DNA from: Cylicocyclus nassatus
Taxonomy: Eukaryota > Nematoda > Chromadorea > Rhabditida > Strongylidae
DNA: 64,000 bases
Assembly: GCA_958299035.1 (NCBI GenBank)
Contig: CATQJL010000223.1
Span: 53,302,302 to 53,366,301, forward strand
Direction of reading: 5' to 3'
Below, in pieces: positions 12,501 through 25,984 of this stretch; within the stretch, counting starts at the first letter, position 1, and the number at the start of each line of letters is the position of its first letter. The position numbers and the translations under genes are program-made. Under the pieces are notes generated by a model. That model was not told the origin of the DNA and ran no database searches. It was given only the letters and a program-made list of their open reading frames with translations.

Positions 12501-13355
12501 TTCCCAAAGTATAATAGGCATACATACATACCATACAAAACTGATGATTAAAGATGTTTTCGGACAAATGTATTGTCGATTTAGTAGGAAAGGGTTATCT
12601 TATGTGTAAGGAATGTAGTGTTAATTCTTGCATGCTGTTGCGGTCCCGTAGACGGAAATAGATGGAAAGACGAAAATAGGAAAAAAGACTTCTAGCATGG
12701 TACTCGCGACATGTTTCGTTAGACTTGAAAAGAAATTTTCCATTCCTTGAAATTCTCGTATTTCGTGAGAAGTTTCAGTTTTCGATACGTGATAAACCGA
12801 ATTTCTATGTTACGCATAGAAACTCGATTTTTGAAATTCTTAAAATTTTTATTATTGAATTCTGGCTTGCATTCTTGAAGCGATAAAACCTCCAAGCAGT
12901 CTTTGTATTAGCACTAATGCTTCCGCAAAACCATAAAAAATCCGAGATGAGAGGGTAGGGCTGGTTTCTTACAAGAAGAGAAATTGGAGGTTGAAATGCT
13001 GCAACAGCCCCTTTTGTAACTCAATTCCGTAAAGAAAAAGTAATACTCAAATAGCTAATTGTCCTTTCCTCATATGTGCCAGGCAAGAAATGTTACCGAA
13101 GTTTTCAAAACTTCTCACAGTTTAAAAAAAGAAATAAAGAATGTGACAAGATCGAGTAGGATCTTATATTACATTTCACGATCTCACGCTCTATACTACA
13201 AACCTTCGAAGCAAATTGTGTGGGTGTGATTGGCAAGATAAAAGATGCCAAAGTGTAAAAAAATGTTGCATTTGTTTTACTGGAATATTTGCGTGCCAGA
13301 TTTGCTTACATAAAAGGGTTTTCAAATCACAGTTCGGGGCTGTACAGAGGAACTA

Positions 13356-14007
13356 TTAGGTTGTCCCTCTAGTAAACCACTTTCCTAAAAAAATCAAAAT
13401 GTTTTTTTCCTAATAGACTTGGAGACTATTTATTAGAGCAAAGCAAGCTCTAAAAAATGACCACCAAAGATCCATCTAAGTCGTAATACAGGTAAATTGG
13501 AGCTACTAAAGCTTCGCAATAAATCGCCCTCCACTTTCAATAATGAACTTCAACTAGGTCGTTATACGATAGACACGTATTAGCATTCATAGAAAATTGT
13601 CTTTCTGAGGCTCAAAACTATATCAGAGCAAATACAGAGATGTGATTATAAGATCACACTCACTAAAGCTCGCAATAACAACCACATATGTGAGAGGAGC
13701 TGGGGGCGGAGTTTGCCATTTTTGGAATGTGTTTTTTCGATATTTATGCGAGAAAATGATTAGCAATTGCTTGATTAGGTATTTCATCTGTATAGCAACC
13801 AATATGAAGTTTCGTAGGGTTTTTTTTTGCAAAAATCCAATTTCAGGTAAAAATTCTTTCCTCTTTTGAGTTAAATTTCTACATGGAAAATTTAGGTGGA
13901 TTCTGTTGCCATTCTGTAGAGCTTGCTTTGCTCTACCAAACATTGCACTGAGTTTGAAAAAACAAAAAACATACCAGAAGAAGGGGTTTCCTTTTCGGAC
14001 AACCTAA
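13356..14007. mobile_element. Mariner-like non-autonomous element, TTAGGTTGTCC ends
   Basis: Ends TTAGGTTGTCCCTCTAGT and, inverted, TTAGGTTGTCCGAAAAGG are flanked by TA. Both sides also contain AGAGCAAAGCAAGCTCT in opposite orientation, a motif shared with the 62.1-kb palindrome. The open frames inside (about 75-106 codons) are not recognised. Confidence 0.7.
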
Positions 14008-14009
14008 TA

Positions 14010-17000
14010 TATGCCGCACTAAGCTGGAATGGCTATTGAAAGGTGCAGATGATCGTTTCGACCACTTTTGTAGCCTTTTTCAGAATGTTCTCTTCGATTT
14101 TCTGCGAAAAATGACATCCCAGTTCGTAAAAATGTTAAAAGCAAAATTTTATCATCTTCTACGTTTAGGTGAGGGAAGTTGGGGCATTTTCTTACTGGAG
14201 CGAGTAAGCAGATTTGGCAGAAAGTGCACGATAGTACTCGCGGCTCACTGAACGAAATTGATAATTGCTCACTCCATCTTGCACGTTATAGCCTTGAAAG
14301 AAGAAAATAGAAAATGGTGACTGAGAAAGGAAAATTCGATTGAGAGCTATAGATTGTGATATCTGTAAGGGCCAACTTGCTCGTCTTCAGCTGTTACCAC
14401 CCTAAAGTCGTTCTGAACAAAATATCTAAAAAATTTCAAATAGCTATAGTGCGAGGACGGGCATCGCATGGTTAGATGTTTTGATTCACATGACTATTCT
14501 CACGTTTTTAATATTCGTGCTATTTGTCAGCGATGACGATCTGATAGCGCAGTGCTTCCACTCTGTTTTCTCACTTTTTGCAAAGCATAGAAAAAACTGC
14601 AATTTTACACGAACACTCTCAGCGAACGGCAGCCTGAACGCCAAAGTCAAATTTAGGTTTACCATAATCCTAAAAATGTTCTCCGATTACTAATAAAATT
14701 TGAGCCAATAACAATTTTGACATTTGCTACTTTTGAAGATGAATTATCAATTTTCGCTGTTATAGAAGCATTAAATCAGCATGAAAGTCCTACTTAGCAA
14801 AGTTATTTCCAGTCACATGATAATGGATATGTACAGTATTACATATCAGGAGTCTAGAGAAGTCAAAAGAGCAAGATGATTTGCAATATTTGCATTGAGG
14901 TAATCAGCCATTGGTATATGCTATAAAGATCGCAAATATCCAGCATGCAATGGAGTAAAAAAAATTGAAATGGTTTACTATCAATTTCTATTGTCTCAAC
15001 AAACTCTGTGCTACTAACATATAATTTTTCTCGAAAAAAGTTGTGTAGAACGGTCTCGCTTATGCAAAACAATATTTCAATCTCCTTCTTGCATCATATA
15101 TCAAACAGATACCATTGTTTTCACCTGTATCCGGCGTTTATTTAAGCAAAAATGTTTTGTGAAATCCGTGTATCACAGTCATGCTATTCATGGAAAACCA
15201 TGCTATTTATACAAGTTAGAAATGAGTTTTGTAAGTTCCCAAGAGGAGCGAGGAAGTCTTAACTTTTATAAGAAAGAAGTGTCAATAAACCAGTACAACT
15301 AAGTGACAAGGATTCTGCTGACTAATGAGAAACGCCCCCCCCCCCCCCTACTTAAAGAGAAGAATTATTGGATAGGAAAAATGACATAATTCTGAACTGA
15401 AGTACGAGCACTTCTCCTTGTTTTCTTAAAATAACTTGAGCTTGTTAAAGTAGGATTAAAACACCGAAATAGATTTTTTTGTACATGGATAACTTTCACT
15501 ACAAATCCAAACACAGTCATTGAAGAACGCGATTTTCTGACTTGATAAAAGAATTCTCCGATCGTTTAGAGCTGACGAATTGCTGGAATTCTACATAGAA
15601 CTTCCATAAAGGTTAGAGAATTAAAGACCTCATGTAACATTTTACTCATGTTGTTTGATCCACAGCTCTTGTCCAAAATTTTTCTAGAAGAGCTTTTCTT
15701 CTGAACCTTTTCAAGATCGATGAATAAAAACTTTGTTATTGTGGTCTTCCTAAAGGTTAATAAAAGTGGTTGGAACGTTTTTTAACATCACAAATTTTTC
15801 ATTTTTTTGTGTAAAATGTGAAACAGCATAATAATTACATTGGAGCAGAATAGTGCCTTGTCAAGGTTAAAGGCGTTTCCCAAACTTTTTCTACGCCTTT
15901 GAATGCTCTAAAGATTCTTCAAAGCGATTATTACACTTTTGAAAACATAAATGCCTTATCGGCTACAGGTGCTAGTCATTCAGAAGCGTAGAAGAAATGC
16001 AACAAATGCACTTTGTGAATGCATGCACAGCAAGAGCATAGCATCATAGCTATTTCCACGTCCGACGATGACTTTACACCATAGTAGCTGTACGAGAAAC
16101 GCCGACGAGCAACTGTTCGAATGGAAATGTGGAAAAAAATTAGATCAGGAGGAACGGTTGGGGATGGACTGTATGTAGCGCAATTTTCACAAGCGCAATT
16201 AATTTCAGGAGTATGAACCAAAGAAGGAAAATCTGATGCAATTTTATGAATTAAGATTGTATGAAAAGCTGATCTAGCATATTCTTGAAGTCAAAACTTT
16301 GTTATATGCCACTCAGGTTTGCTACGACGTGAATTTGGTCTACCGTATCGGCAATTATGCCTTCCTCGAGTGGCTTATAGCAAAGTTTATGACTTCAAGA
16401 AAATGCCCGGGTTTCATAATCTGAGAACATAAGCATAATATAATCTAGCATTTTTTTTTCAAGAAACGTTTTGCATCGCCCAGAACCCAACTCTTGATAT
16501 GGCTCAGCAAAACCTAGAAACCCGTTGGAATTTTTGGGAATTTGGAGATTGTATGAAGAGATAATCTAGTAATTTTCAACTTTTTTGGCAGCGACTGTTA
16601 TTAATAGTTTAATCATGTGCACAAAGCCATTTGTAAAACTAATCATAAGAAAGTCATCAAGAAAAATTCAAGGGACATTGAAGGAATTTCTTGTGTGCAT
16701 GGAAAATAATGGTTTCTATATTTTTTGCATTTATGGACAAAGAAAGCATCAATTTTGAAGCCTTAGTTTTGCTTTAAACAAGTATTGATTTGATGAAGGG
16801 TGAAGGAGGAATGGTGCTTAGAAGACTAAAAAGTGAAGGGGAAGAGGAGCGACTCAGAGTTTCACATAACGAAAAATAAAAGTTTGCATTTCTATGTCCA
16901 GAAATGTATTTCTGCCACAGATATCAAATTTCTTCGGTTAAGAATGAGAGTAGAAAACCGACTGGGACTACAGAAAAGCGAGGAAGAGAGACTGAATGGA

Positions 17001-17145
17001 TGACTTACAAAGCGACAGGGCAACTTGTCCGAAAATTTTGTTACTGGTAGATTTCTATAACAGTGTTTTCCAAGCTTTGAAAAATACTGGCATCTAAGGC
17101 CCACAGTGTAGAAAACTTCTGCGTTGGTTTATGCCAGTTGATCCA
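14010..17145. other. Gene-free stretch
   Basis: AT-rich, with a poly-C run at about 15340. Nothing else supportable. Confidence 0.45.
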
Positions 17146-17146
17146 T

Positions 17147-17421
17147 AGATACAATTGGAGGTCCCAGGATTTCCTTCCGGGGGGGGGGGGGGGGGTAAAA
17201 AATTTTTCAATGAAGGTGCATGGCGTCAGCCACGCACTCCGAAAGAATTTTAGGGGTGCTCCTCAAAATTTTTGGGTCTTCAACTTCTAAAATCTGGAAA
17301 AAGGGTACAAAAATAAACAAGTCACTTGCGCATTTTAATGACTCACGTAAGTAAAATTCAAAAAATTCAAAAAACTCATTCTCGGGGGGGGGGGGGTTCC
17401 TCTTGGTCCGCCACTGATAGA
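17147..17421. mobile_element. hAT-like non-autonomous repeat, copy 1
   Basis: The right end, inverted, reads CAGTGGCGGACCAAGAGG, a hAT-style terminus. The body has GTCCCAGGATTTCC, a poly-G tract, CATGGCGTCAGCCACGCA and ACAAGTCACTTGCGCA, all shared with the other copies. Confidence 0.55.
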
Positions 17422-18294
17422 TACAGAAATTATCCTAATTGATTTTGAATAAGAACCATGGTTTGAAATTGCACTTGCACGCACTTCCATCCTTTGACAC
17501 TTTTTTCGGCAGTTTTCGGGATTAGTTTAGGCACAATTAAGTCGTTTCCTCATCTAATGTGTGCAAATACACACATTATCTATATTGCGTAAGATGCTGG
17601 ATAACATTGAAATACGACGCATTTGTTCCCTGATAGCCCTAACGCTTTTAATTGGTTCTGGTTCCTTCGGTCATCAAGAAGTCTTTTGTTGAAATTTTCC
17701 AAATTGCTTATGCTAAACAAAGACCTTATGGATGATGTGCATTTGCACACATTTGGTCACGAAATGGTTTGACTATAACTGGATAACGTTGACTTATCTC
17801 TCATCCAGTGGGCATTAAGTATCATTTTATTAACTTGATCTGCATTTATTTCACATATCATTGCCGTTTGCAATGACGGAAACTATAAACAGAAGTTGGA
17901 CGCTTTTCATGCACTTCTTTCCACATTTCAACTTTCTGAATTTCGAACGAAAGAGCTATGGACAGTGCGCATCGTTTTGCGATGAGACCTTTTTTAGCGA
18001 GACTGAAAAGAGTGAAAACCTTTCAGTCTGATACATGTGGATGACTTGCATGCAATATGTGTGAAATTCAATTTCAGAAAGAACTGGTCAGCGAAAGTGC
18101 ACCCGAGAAAAAATATAGCCATGTGGTTTCGATTTTTGTTCGAGATTGCTGCAGTGCTCTTGATTATAGAGCAACCTTCGATGAGGTTCGGGCAAATACG
18201 CTATAATATATCGAAATTTTTTCTAAGATTTCAAACTTTTTTCAAGTTGTATTATAGAGCGTAAGTGTAGACCTTTAAATAATTACTGTAGGGT

Positions 18295-18525
18295 AAATAA
18301 ATATATGTAGTAGTAAAGTGAAATAGATATATGTAGTACGATAATGTCTAGCGTCTTTGGCAACAATAATACACCCTCCTTCCCCCCCCCCCCCAAAAAT
18401 GAGAAATTCAAAAGTGCTTTTACAGTGGGATGAAACGATATATGCAATATAATGGCAATGCTTAGCGCCTTTGACAACAGTAATACCCCCTTCCGCCCTT
18501 AGAATGAGACCTTCTAAAGTGCTTT
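18295..18525. repeat. Two-copy tandem repeat of about 125 bp
   Basis: GATATATGTAGTACGATAAT...CTTTGGCAACAATAAT...AAAAGTGCTTTTA recurs as GATATATGCAATATAATGGC...CTTTGACAACAGTAAT...TAAAGTGCTTTA. Confidence 0.55.
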
Positions 18526-18529
18526 ATAT

Positions 18530-20460
18530 GTAAGAACTGAAAATTTCGGAAACTTCAAAATATTGAGTGAATGATAGAATCTCGTATATGCGACTGTTAG
18601 GATCCCAACAGTTCCTAATATAGGAACTTTTCAAGCAAGCATGCCATGCTTCCTTTCTTCATAATCCAAAGTGGTATAAGCTTGTAGTTCAGGCTTCTGA
18701 AAAGTTTGGAAAAATGTGGTCAATCAATTTTCAAATAATCAAAGGGCAGTACCATTCATCAACCTGTAAGCGTCATTTCCAGTTCTGTCTAAAATTGTTG
18801 ACTTAATTTTTACAACGGTTTTTTCAGCTGCGATTCACTCTGAGTCCTTTCGTAGTAATTCAAGACCCAGCCAGTAATCGGCAAAGATCTGTACGAAATT
18901 GAGTTGCAACTAAGCGCAATAAAGATGATTACTGCCTAGGAAGCCGATCGGACTCTGCTTATAAGGACGACAGCTACGATAACGAGCCGCAACGGCTTTG
19001 ATTACAGATCAAATTAGAACGCTGTGGCTCGTAGGGAACGGCAGCGGTTCATACATAGTTGCGAATGAGTGCCAAATATAGGAGGGACGGTATCGACGTA
19101 GTTTTGGCTGGGATGATTCTTAAACTGTCAATTCAACCAAAAAACCTAGTTTTCAACTTGCATGTGCCGTGCATATGCATTCACACGCAATAATACGTTT
19201 GGAAAATTAGAAGTGCAATGACTCAATTTCTATACAAGTAGAACAAAAATAAAAAAAACAGTGTGTTTTACTTTCAGAGAAGGCAAATAGGTACTTTCGA
19301 ACTATATATACAAATGTATGATAATGAAATGTGATGTTACTCGATAAAAAAACGTATATTATGCACATGTTCATGAATCAAAACTAGCTGAAATCTTCAC
19401 ATTGTACACTTTTTAGGGGGAGGCACAATCCTGGTCTTGTCCACATGCAAATCAGTAAAAAATAGTACTCTTGCTGATGGGACTAAAATAACAAATTATC
19501 ATTGATTACTTGATAACTCGGGAAATATCCCTGTATACTTGTGAAGAAAAGAGTTTTAGTGACGGTATAAATACAATACGTATTTATCATGGAAGTACGG
19601 TATGCATAGTGCTTACTCAACTAAAGTGGATATGTTTTGCCAAAAAATTGTGTGAGGTCGTCTTGGGCCTTTTTAATCACCATCATCTACATTCTTTTGT
19701 GCGCTCAGAGCAAACAGTAATCATTACGATTTCGAAGGTGTAACAATTATGCCCCTCAAAAACATCTCGGGTTCCCCCTCACCCTATACCAACAAGGATG
19801 CCTTTTTTATGATTAACTTTGCATGATTCAGGCCAACGTTGTAACCTTTCGAATGTGCTATCTTCGAATAAAAGCTGCATGCAAAGCACTTATCTTCAAA
19901 GGAAGCAACTCTGAATTCCTCTCGTCTAATAACAGAGCATTTCACCACGCACAAAAATATGACGGAAAGGTCGTATTTTGAATAAACTGTGGTAAATATC
20001 GTGGTCGACGCTCAGTGAGCTCAAGCGATTATGACGAAAAGGATTTTGCCCTTACAAACTTGCTGAAAGTAAACGAGTCATGAATAACGACGTACGATGT
20101 CATTAAGATAAAGTCAAAGGGCGTGAAGTTTGGGACAGAATCGATGGCTTTGAAAAATCCCATGGGAGTTCGTGGCAAATTTGCCGCGACAATGGACGCA
20201 TCAACAGCTTTGGTGGCGCTGCATCTGAGGAGATTTGGAATGCAAAGCGCGCTGTTTTGAGAGAATAATTTTTGACGAATTCTCGGAGTTTTATTAAATT
20301 TACCACAGATTTTTCAAAAACATGTATTATTTTCAATCAGACTGAGGAAGAATTCAAATAATTAAAAACAAACCAGATTATTGCGTTTCCTTTGCAGTGC
20401 ATAAATTTCCAACTTAAAGATTCACCTATTTCTCCTTGAACGACTTGAGTCTGAGACTAG
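18530..20460. other. Intergenic sequence downstream of syntaxin
   Basis: No supportable exon. The short frames at 19510 and 20103 lack splice sites and recognisable content. Confidence 0.45.
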
Positions 20461-20488
20461 ATGAAAGTTATTTATTCCGTGGAATCAC

Positions 20489-20494
20489 TTTATT
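20489..20494 (-). terminator. Polyadenylation signal AATAAA of the syntaxin gene
   Basis: AATAAA on the minus strand about 108 nt past the syntaxin TAG stop. A second AATAAA lies at 20471-20476. Confidence 0.5.
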
Positions 20495-20601
20495 ATATAG
20501 CAATCGAACAAATATGTACATAAAGATTGTGACAAATATAAAAGAATCCGTAATCTTTGAAAAGCTCTCGTTGAGATGATGGCACTTTGTGTCGAGTCGA
20601 T

Positions 20602-23600
20602 CTATGGAACGGCCGCTACCGATATTTTGATGTAAGTAACGATGATTAGGAAAAGAATGAATGTGGCAACAGCGATGAATATGAACACCAGGATCCTTTT
20701 CTGAAAAATACGAGGTTATGTGGAATGACTGTTCTAAGGACGAACAGTTCAATGAATTTACCGAGAGCGAATGGGTAAACCGGGCAAAGAGAAGGTCCAC
20801 TTATTCAATTTTTTGAAGTCTCCTATTTCAACTTTTTTTCAATCTAGTAAATCATGAATAGCATGACCATTTTGCCTTCAAATTTTTGCAAAGAAAACAG
20901 GAATTGTCATAGAAAGAAAATTTTGCGGAAACAAAGAGGTGGGAGTCCTTTGAGAAAAATTATCATATCACGAGTTTTGCTTTATTCTTGTACAACTTGC
21001 AGCCTGAAGATGAATGTTTTTTGCAAGAGAATGAATTTTTCATCGTGGCAACAGTAAAAGGCATAATAGTTTGTGATACCAAATCGACCGATTTGATTTT
21101 GTTACAAAAACTTAAATAAACTCAATGCTTTTGCAAAATAGGTTCCGATAATGACTGCGTAGAGTTTAGTTTAATGCCTACATCTTTCATTTATTTATTT
21201 TCCTTTCAAAATTATCTGTAAAATGTAGAAAAAGGTTGAAGATTTAACTTTTCACCTACCTCTCTTTCCTCGCTTCTCAGACGCAACGCTTCATCCAGAT
21301 TTTTGGCAGTCATTGCAGTATATTCAGTTGCGTCGCTGATGTTTTTGTCAATTCTGTCAGTGTAGGCGTTCTGAAACTTTCTTTTCTATAATTAAAGAAA
21401 AACTTCTTGAAGAATTGGAAAATACCTGCGTGTGGACGATGAAGTTTAGATGCTCATGCAGTGCGTTCACTTTGGCAACTGCCTCTTCAAGAATATGCAA
21501 ATCCTCGTTCCTTTGCTTGATTTCTTCCAAAGCTGCTTTCTGTTCGTTGTTCGCATTCTGAAAAGAGCAAATTACTTAGGTTTTTATTTTGATGGGATTT
21601 TGCCAAACCTCCTCATCGATCTCCTCAACCTTCAGTGATGGCGTGGCTACCTCCTCCTCCTCTTTCTCAGCCTAAAATCTCCACATTCAACAAGGATTCT
21701 GTATAGATTTGGCTAGAACTGCTTTGTAACCGAAAATGAAAGCATAACGGTGATGGTTGATCCACTTCGTTGCCCTTTTCCACATCGTTTATCTCCAATC
21801 CTGGACTTAGCAATCGAGTGCAATGTTCTACATTATCAGCAACAGTTTCCTGTACAAGCAAAATTAGGTCATTCCGAAAATTCCCTTTTCTTGTAAGCAA
21901 TGATTGAAGGACTCGGACTTTTACATTTTTTTTGTTGAAAGCACAGACAGCATCTAGGAACGTGCTATATAATAGGGATGAAGTGCAGTGCCAGGGGTAA
22001 CGTGAGACAAGCATTTTGTTAAAAATCTTTGAGATCGCTTCACATTTTCTTTCTGGAAAAAGTCATCGAAGCTGTTAAACTCATTTGTAGAATTTATGGT
22101 AAAACTGCAAGCGACAATGGAGTGACCGTTTCTAAAGGAAAACGTTGAGGTTGTTGTAAAGAAATTAGTGGCTCTTGTTTCCTAGCCTTAATCTACCCTA
22201 ATACCTAACGAGCGTGAGTTAGCTCTAGTCAAATTGAACCAGAATACACAGAGACATACCTATCTAGATCTACGGTTAGATGGGTAATATCGATCTGGGC
22301 AGTTAAAAAAAAACTTAGGAGCTAAAATTAGAGGGTAAAATTCAATTAATTAGATACGGTGTTATTTGAGTGGACTGCATGAAGAACCTTCGGAGTGACC
22401 TAAATATTGAGGAACTGCGTATTTCATAAGGTAAGTATAACAAATATTTGCATAACCGCAAAAACATCTTTACTTGTAAAAAAACGAAAACTTATTCACT
22501 TTTTTAGACCTCTGATGTTTAAATTACTATTTCGAATGTCGAAACATTAACTAAAAAACATATATTCTTGAAAGCTCACCTCAGGTGTATTTAAGTCCTT
22601 ATTCGTTCTTGTTTTCAAAGTGGAAGGAAATCAAATTTGCAAAAATCTGAGGTTAAGTTAGCATTGAAAGTAAATCCTCGAGAAGAGGAAACAACGAGCA
22701 AAGCACCGTTGGCAAGGAGCGCATGCACTTCGAAACTTAAGCAAAAACTTCTGCCTTGATTTCGTATTTCTACACAGTCACTATTATTTTTTATAAATTT
22801 TATTTTTTTTCCTATGCTTCAGTCCTAGTATATCAAAAGCAGTAACAAACTCACTTGATCAGGTACTTCAATGCGAGCTAGCCCAGCTCCTACGACAGGT
22901 TTCATGTTGAACTCTCCTGAAATTTGAGAAGAATCAAAATAATAATAGGAACTATATCTGAACCAAAGCGTTGCAAAGAAGAAAGTCTCACTCAAGTGTT
23001 GTTCAGCAGTCGGCTTGGATTCTTGGAGGAACGGTACCTCTTCTTTTCGAAACTTAAGGATCACTGAGTGCAGCGACTTCTTCAGACTTTCAGTCTATAA
23101 AAGACATTTAGACTCCTCCTTATGTTTGGTTATCGTGACTAGTTCTTGTTCATAGAAGAAGCAGAGCGACTGGAAAAGAAAATAAATACTTTTGTCATTA
23201 TTCATCGTGCGAACGTGTGGTATCAGCGCAAGTTTGAATAACTGTGGACGTTGTATATGTGAATATATGTATATGTATGTATATGTATTATTTGCAGAGA
23301 TACGGACGTTGTATGTATCTCTGCAAATAATCTAGAGACAATTACAGAACTAAGTATAATAATTTGGACGCGATATAGTGCGCTTGCGGTGACGACAACA
23401 CTTGCGCGAGAAATGACCATTTAGCGCACAATCGTGAATTTGGAGCCCTATAGCCAATTTTTACGCCCAAAAAAAAAAGAACACCGTCAAACTACTACAT
23501 ATATGATAAGAATACCCTGATTTCTGGCAACATGCCAACGCAGTAAAGACTCACCTGATTCTTCCTCATGCGATAGTGTGCACACCTCTTATCAGTGGAG

Positions 23601-25984
23601 AGTTTTACTTCATCATGAAAATCTGAAAAATAAAGAAAGTGAGCAGGAATATCTCGGGACAATCGTTCCGCAAACACTTCTTACACATACCGTTGACGGC
23701 TGCAACGGCTTTGTCGAGATCATGAGAAAATTCTTCGATGACTTCTGACAGTTTCTCAAACAGTAGCCGAAGCCTCTCTGCAATAAAAAAAACTCTCTTG
23801 ACAACTTCCTCTCACACAAAACTTATTCTCTAAAGAAAAAAGAATTTCGACTCGATAATGGAAAACACTTCTGAGTAAACAAAGAGTTCAGTTCTCCATA
23901 AAATACAAATTCTTTCCTCTAAGTTGCAAAAAAAATGTAGAGATTTGAACTTTGCATTTTGTTGCCGAGGTTTTTTGTTCTAACAAATTCGTGCCGATTG
24001 TTTGATGAGTTAACATTGTGAATTGTGCCAATAATCAATTTGTTAGAGTTGATGAATTGATTCCACCTTTTTGAGGAACCGTTCCAATTGCTGAAAAGAA
24101 TTTCAGCGCTTATCTCTGTCAAAAAATGTCGATTTTGCTAGAAATTCGTGACTACTGTAAGAAGCATGAGTAAAAGTACAAAAAGCTACAAATATTTTGA
24201 GCTAGCGAATTTCAAACTTTTTAACCTTTCACTAATGCGACATTTTCCATTCAACGTAAATTTTGACAGTAATTGCTACAAAGTTAATACAAAGCCATAA
24301 GCGCTTATTTCCAAAAGCTTATTGTATGTAACCATAATTTTCTTGTCTTTTTCATTCTAAACATGCCACAGCAATGCTTTGGAAGAATGAAGCTCTGTTA
24401 TCATTATTTTCCCCTTTATGAATCTACCATACATGGTGTAACTCTCTAGATCGGAAAAGGTATTATCTACCCTTTTCAAAACTTATTTGCCAGCAAACGA
24501 TTATGTAGTTCAGCCAAGGTAACCAGTTTCAGGAGATTAGTGGAGCTTACAGAGTAAATACTACCGGTTTGTTAAAAAGTTCAATCACCTCTATCGACGT
24601 CCGGAGTGCTGTTGGAAACTCGCAAAAGGCTGTGCATCTGTCGGATTAGTTCCACTACAGAGTCCATTTCTGTGATCGCTTCCCGAACTGAATGCACCCT
24701 TTGTAGGAACTGAAAAATCCGACGAATAACTTGATAAGTTTGGGAGTTTTAGGAAGTATATGTATAAATATTGAGACACAACGGGAACAATGGTGTGAGT
24801 CCCGCAATTTTTTTCAGAAAATGTCTAGCTTTTATTTTTTCTATCGTAGCAATTATATCATAGAAAAGCTCAAGCGGAACTAGTGAAAATGTTTTAAAAA
24901 TGAATTCATGTTTGTATGCTGAGGCAAATTTTCTGTCTTATAGTACGCTACCGTATCCAAAGAGAATCGCTACCGTAATTTAGAGGATTGGTGTACGTAT
25001 GAAGTTAAAAATTGGTGATTAATTTCTTCGACCAATATCAGTTCATGTTAGTTAGAATCCAAACTTTTTTATGAATTACTGAAATAGAGGATTTGATATT
25101 TGTAGTTGCTTTTGACAAGTTGCCAAATCTATCGACATCAACAATAATCGGTCATGATATTTGAGAAAAATTGTTCAAGAAGCTCAACGGAAGTTTTACT
25201 TACATAATCAGTAGTTTCCTCTTCCTCTGTAGGCACTGTGATGACCCCATTCTCTAGATCTGGCTCGTCTTTGCTAATGAACCTCTGAAAAGAGCTTGTT
25301 TAAATACCGTGTCAGTATCAGTATAACGAAACACAGTCACCAATGCTACTACTATTATGACCAAATCAGAAATTCAAAAAATCGATTTATAGGAATCTAA
25401 GAAGAAATTGATATATTAGGTCGTCGGAAAGTTCGCGCTTACCCATACTCAAACCACTTAGAATGAAGATAGACAAACGCTGTAAGAACTCTCCGATGCA
25501 AAATTTCTTTCTCTTTCTAATGTTTATGTTTTTGTTAAGGTTTCCTTATGTCCGCTCATTAATCGGCAGGTATCCCCAACCCATGATTTTCACCTATCTT
25601 CAGTTCGGCTATTTTTTAAAATTTCCATCTTCAAGTTTTGGACTAGCTTTTGTAACAGTAAGATAGAATAAATAAAATGCTTTCAAACTTTTGGACCAAC
25701 TCATTATTTTCCTTCATGGCTAAGCACTCGAATGCATGAAAATCGGTTTCTAAAAATAAATGAGTTTCGGATTAGCACTATTCAAAATAATGCTAATCCG
25801 AAATCCCAAACGATAATCGGTCAGCTTAACTTGATTTGTGAGTCACTCAATCATAAATTCAAATATGTTGTTTGCTTATTTTTCCCAACATAAGCGATCA
25901 CGGTTCATCGTCATATTCGACCAGATATGTAAGATCAAAACTCAAGCTTACCTTCAAGCTAGCCAGCCGATCCTTGATAGGCAT
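20602..25984 (-). CDS. Syntaxin (plasma-membrane Qa-SNARE), 12 exons
   Basis: Target-membrane SNARE that drives vesicle fusion. Exons, 5' to 3': 25984-25952, 25284-25204, 24709-24589, 23777-23691, 23622-23555, 23094-22992, 22916-22855, 21849-21766, 21671-21609, 21557-21426, 21370-21260, 20700-20602; phases agree throughout, giving about 347 aa. The start MPIKDRLASLK resembles the KDRL N-peptide of UNC-64/syntaxin-1 type proteins. Residues of about 39-170 form the Habc helices. An acidic linker (about 186-234) follows. The SNARE helix is about 240-305, with IVHTQ placing the 0-layer Gln at 278. Basic KR is followed by one hydrophobic anchor (about 318-338) and a short luminal tail. The weak point is exon 8, whose donor (GAA then GTGGAT) is poor, so 28 residues of linker may be wrong or optional; syntaxins are usually near 290-300 aa. 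Similarity is to the exocytic group, but I cannot choose between unc-64/syx-2/syx-3/syx-4 orthology. ATG lies 8 nt below a TTTCAG acceptor. Confidence 0.88.
23287..23331. repeat. 17-bp hairpin in a syntaxin intron
   Basis: ATTATTTGCAGAGATAC and its complement GTATCTCTGCAAATAAT are separated by 11 nt, between syntaxin exons 5 and 6. Confidence 0.7.
25416..25706. mobile_element. Degraded mariner-like MITE in syntaxin intron 1
   Basis: TTAGGTCGTCGGAAAGTTCG at the left and, inverted, TGAGTTGGTCCAAAAGTTTG at the right are diverged TTAGGT-type ends. It lies between syntaxin exons 1 and 2. A 67-codon plus-strand frame inside looks like chance. Confidence 0.4.
25765..25803. repeat. 13-bp hairpin in syntaxin intron 1
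   Basis: TTTCGGATTAGCA and TGCTAATCCGAAA are separated by 13 nt, about 150 bp from syntaxin exon 1. Confidence 0.65.

Noticed and set aside
12224..12521. Open frames of about 60-100 codons on both strands in the ATTCGAA blocks
   Set aside because: The repeat unit is 42 bp (a multiple of three) and self-complementary, so frames stay open mechanically; the peptides are simple repeats.
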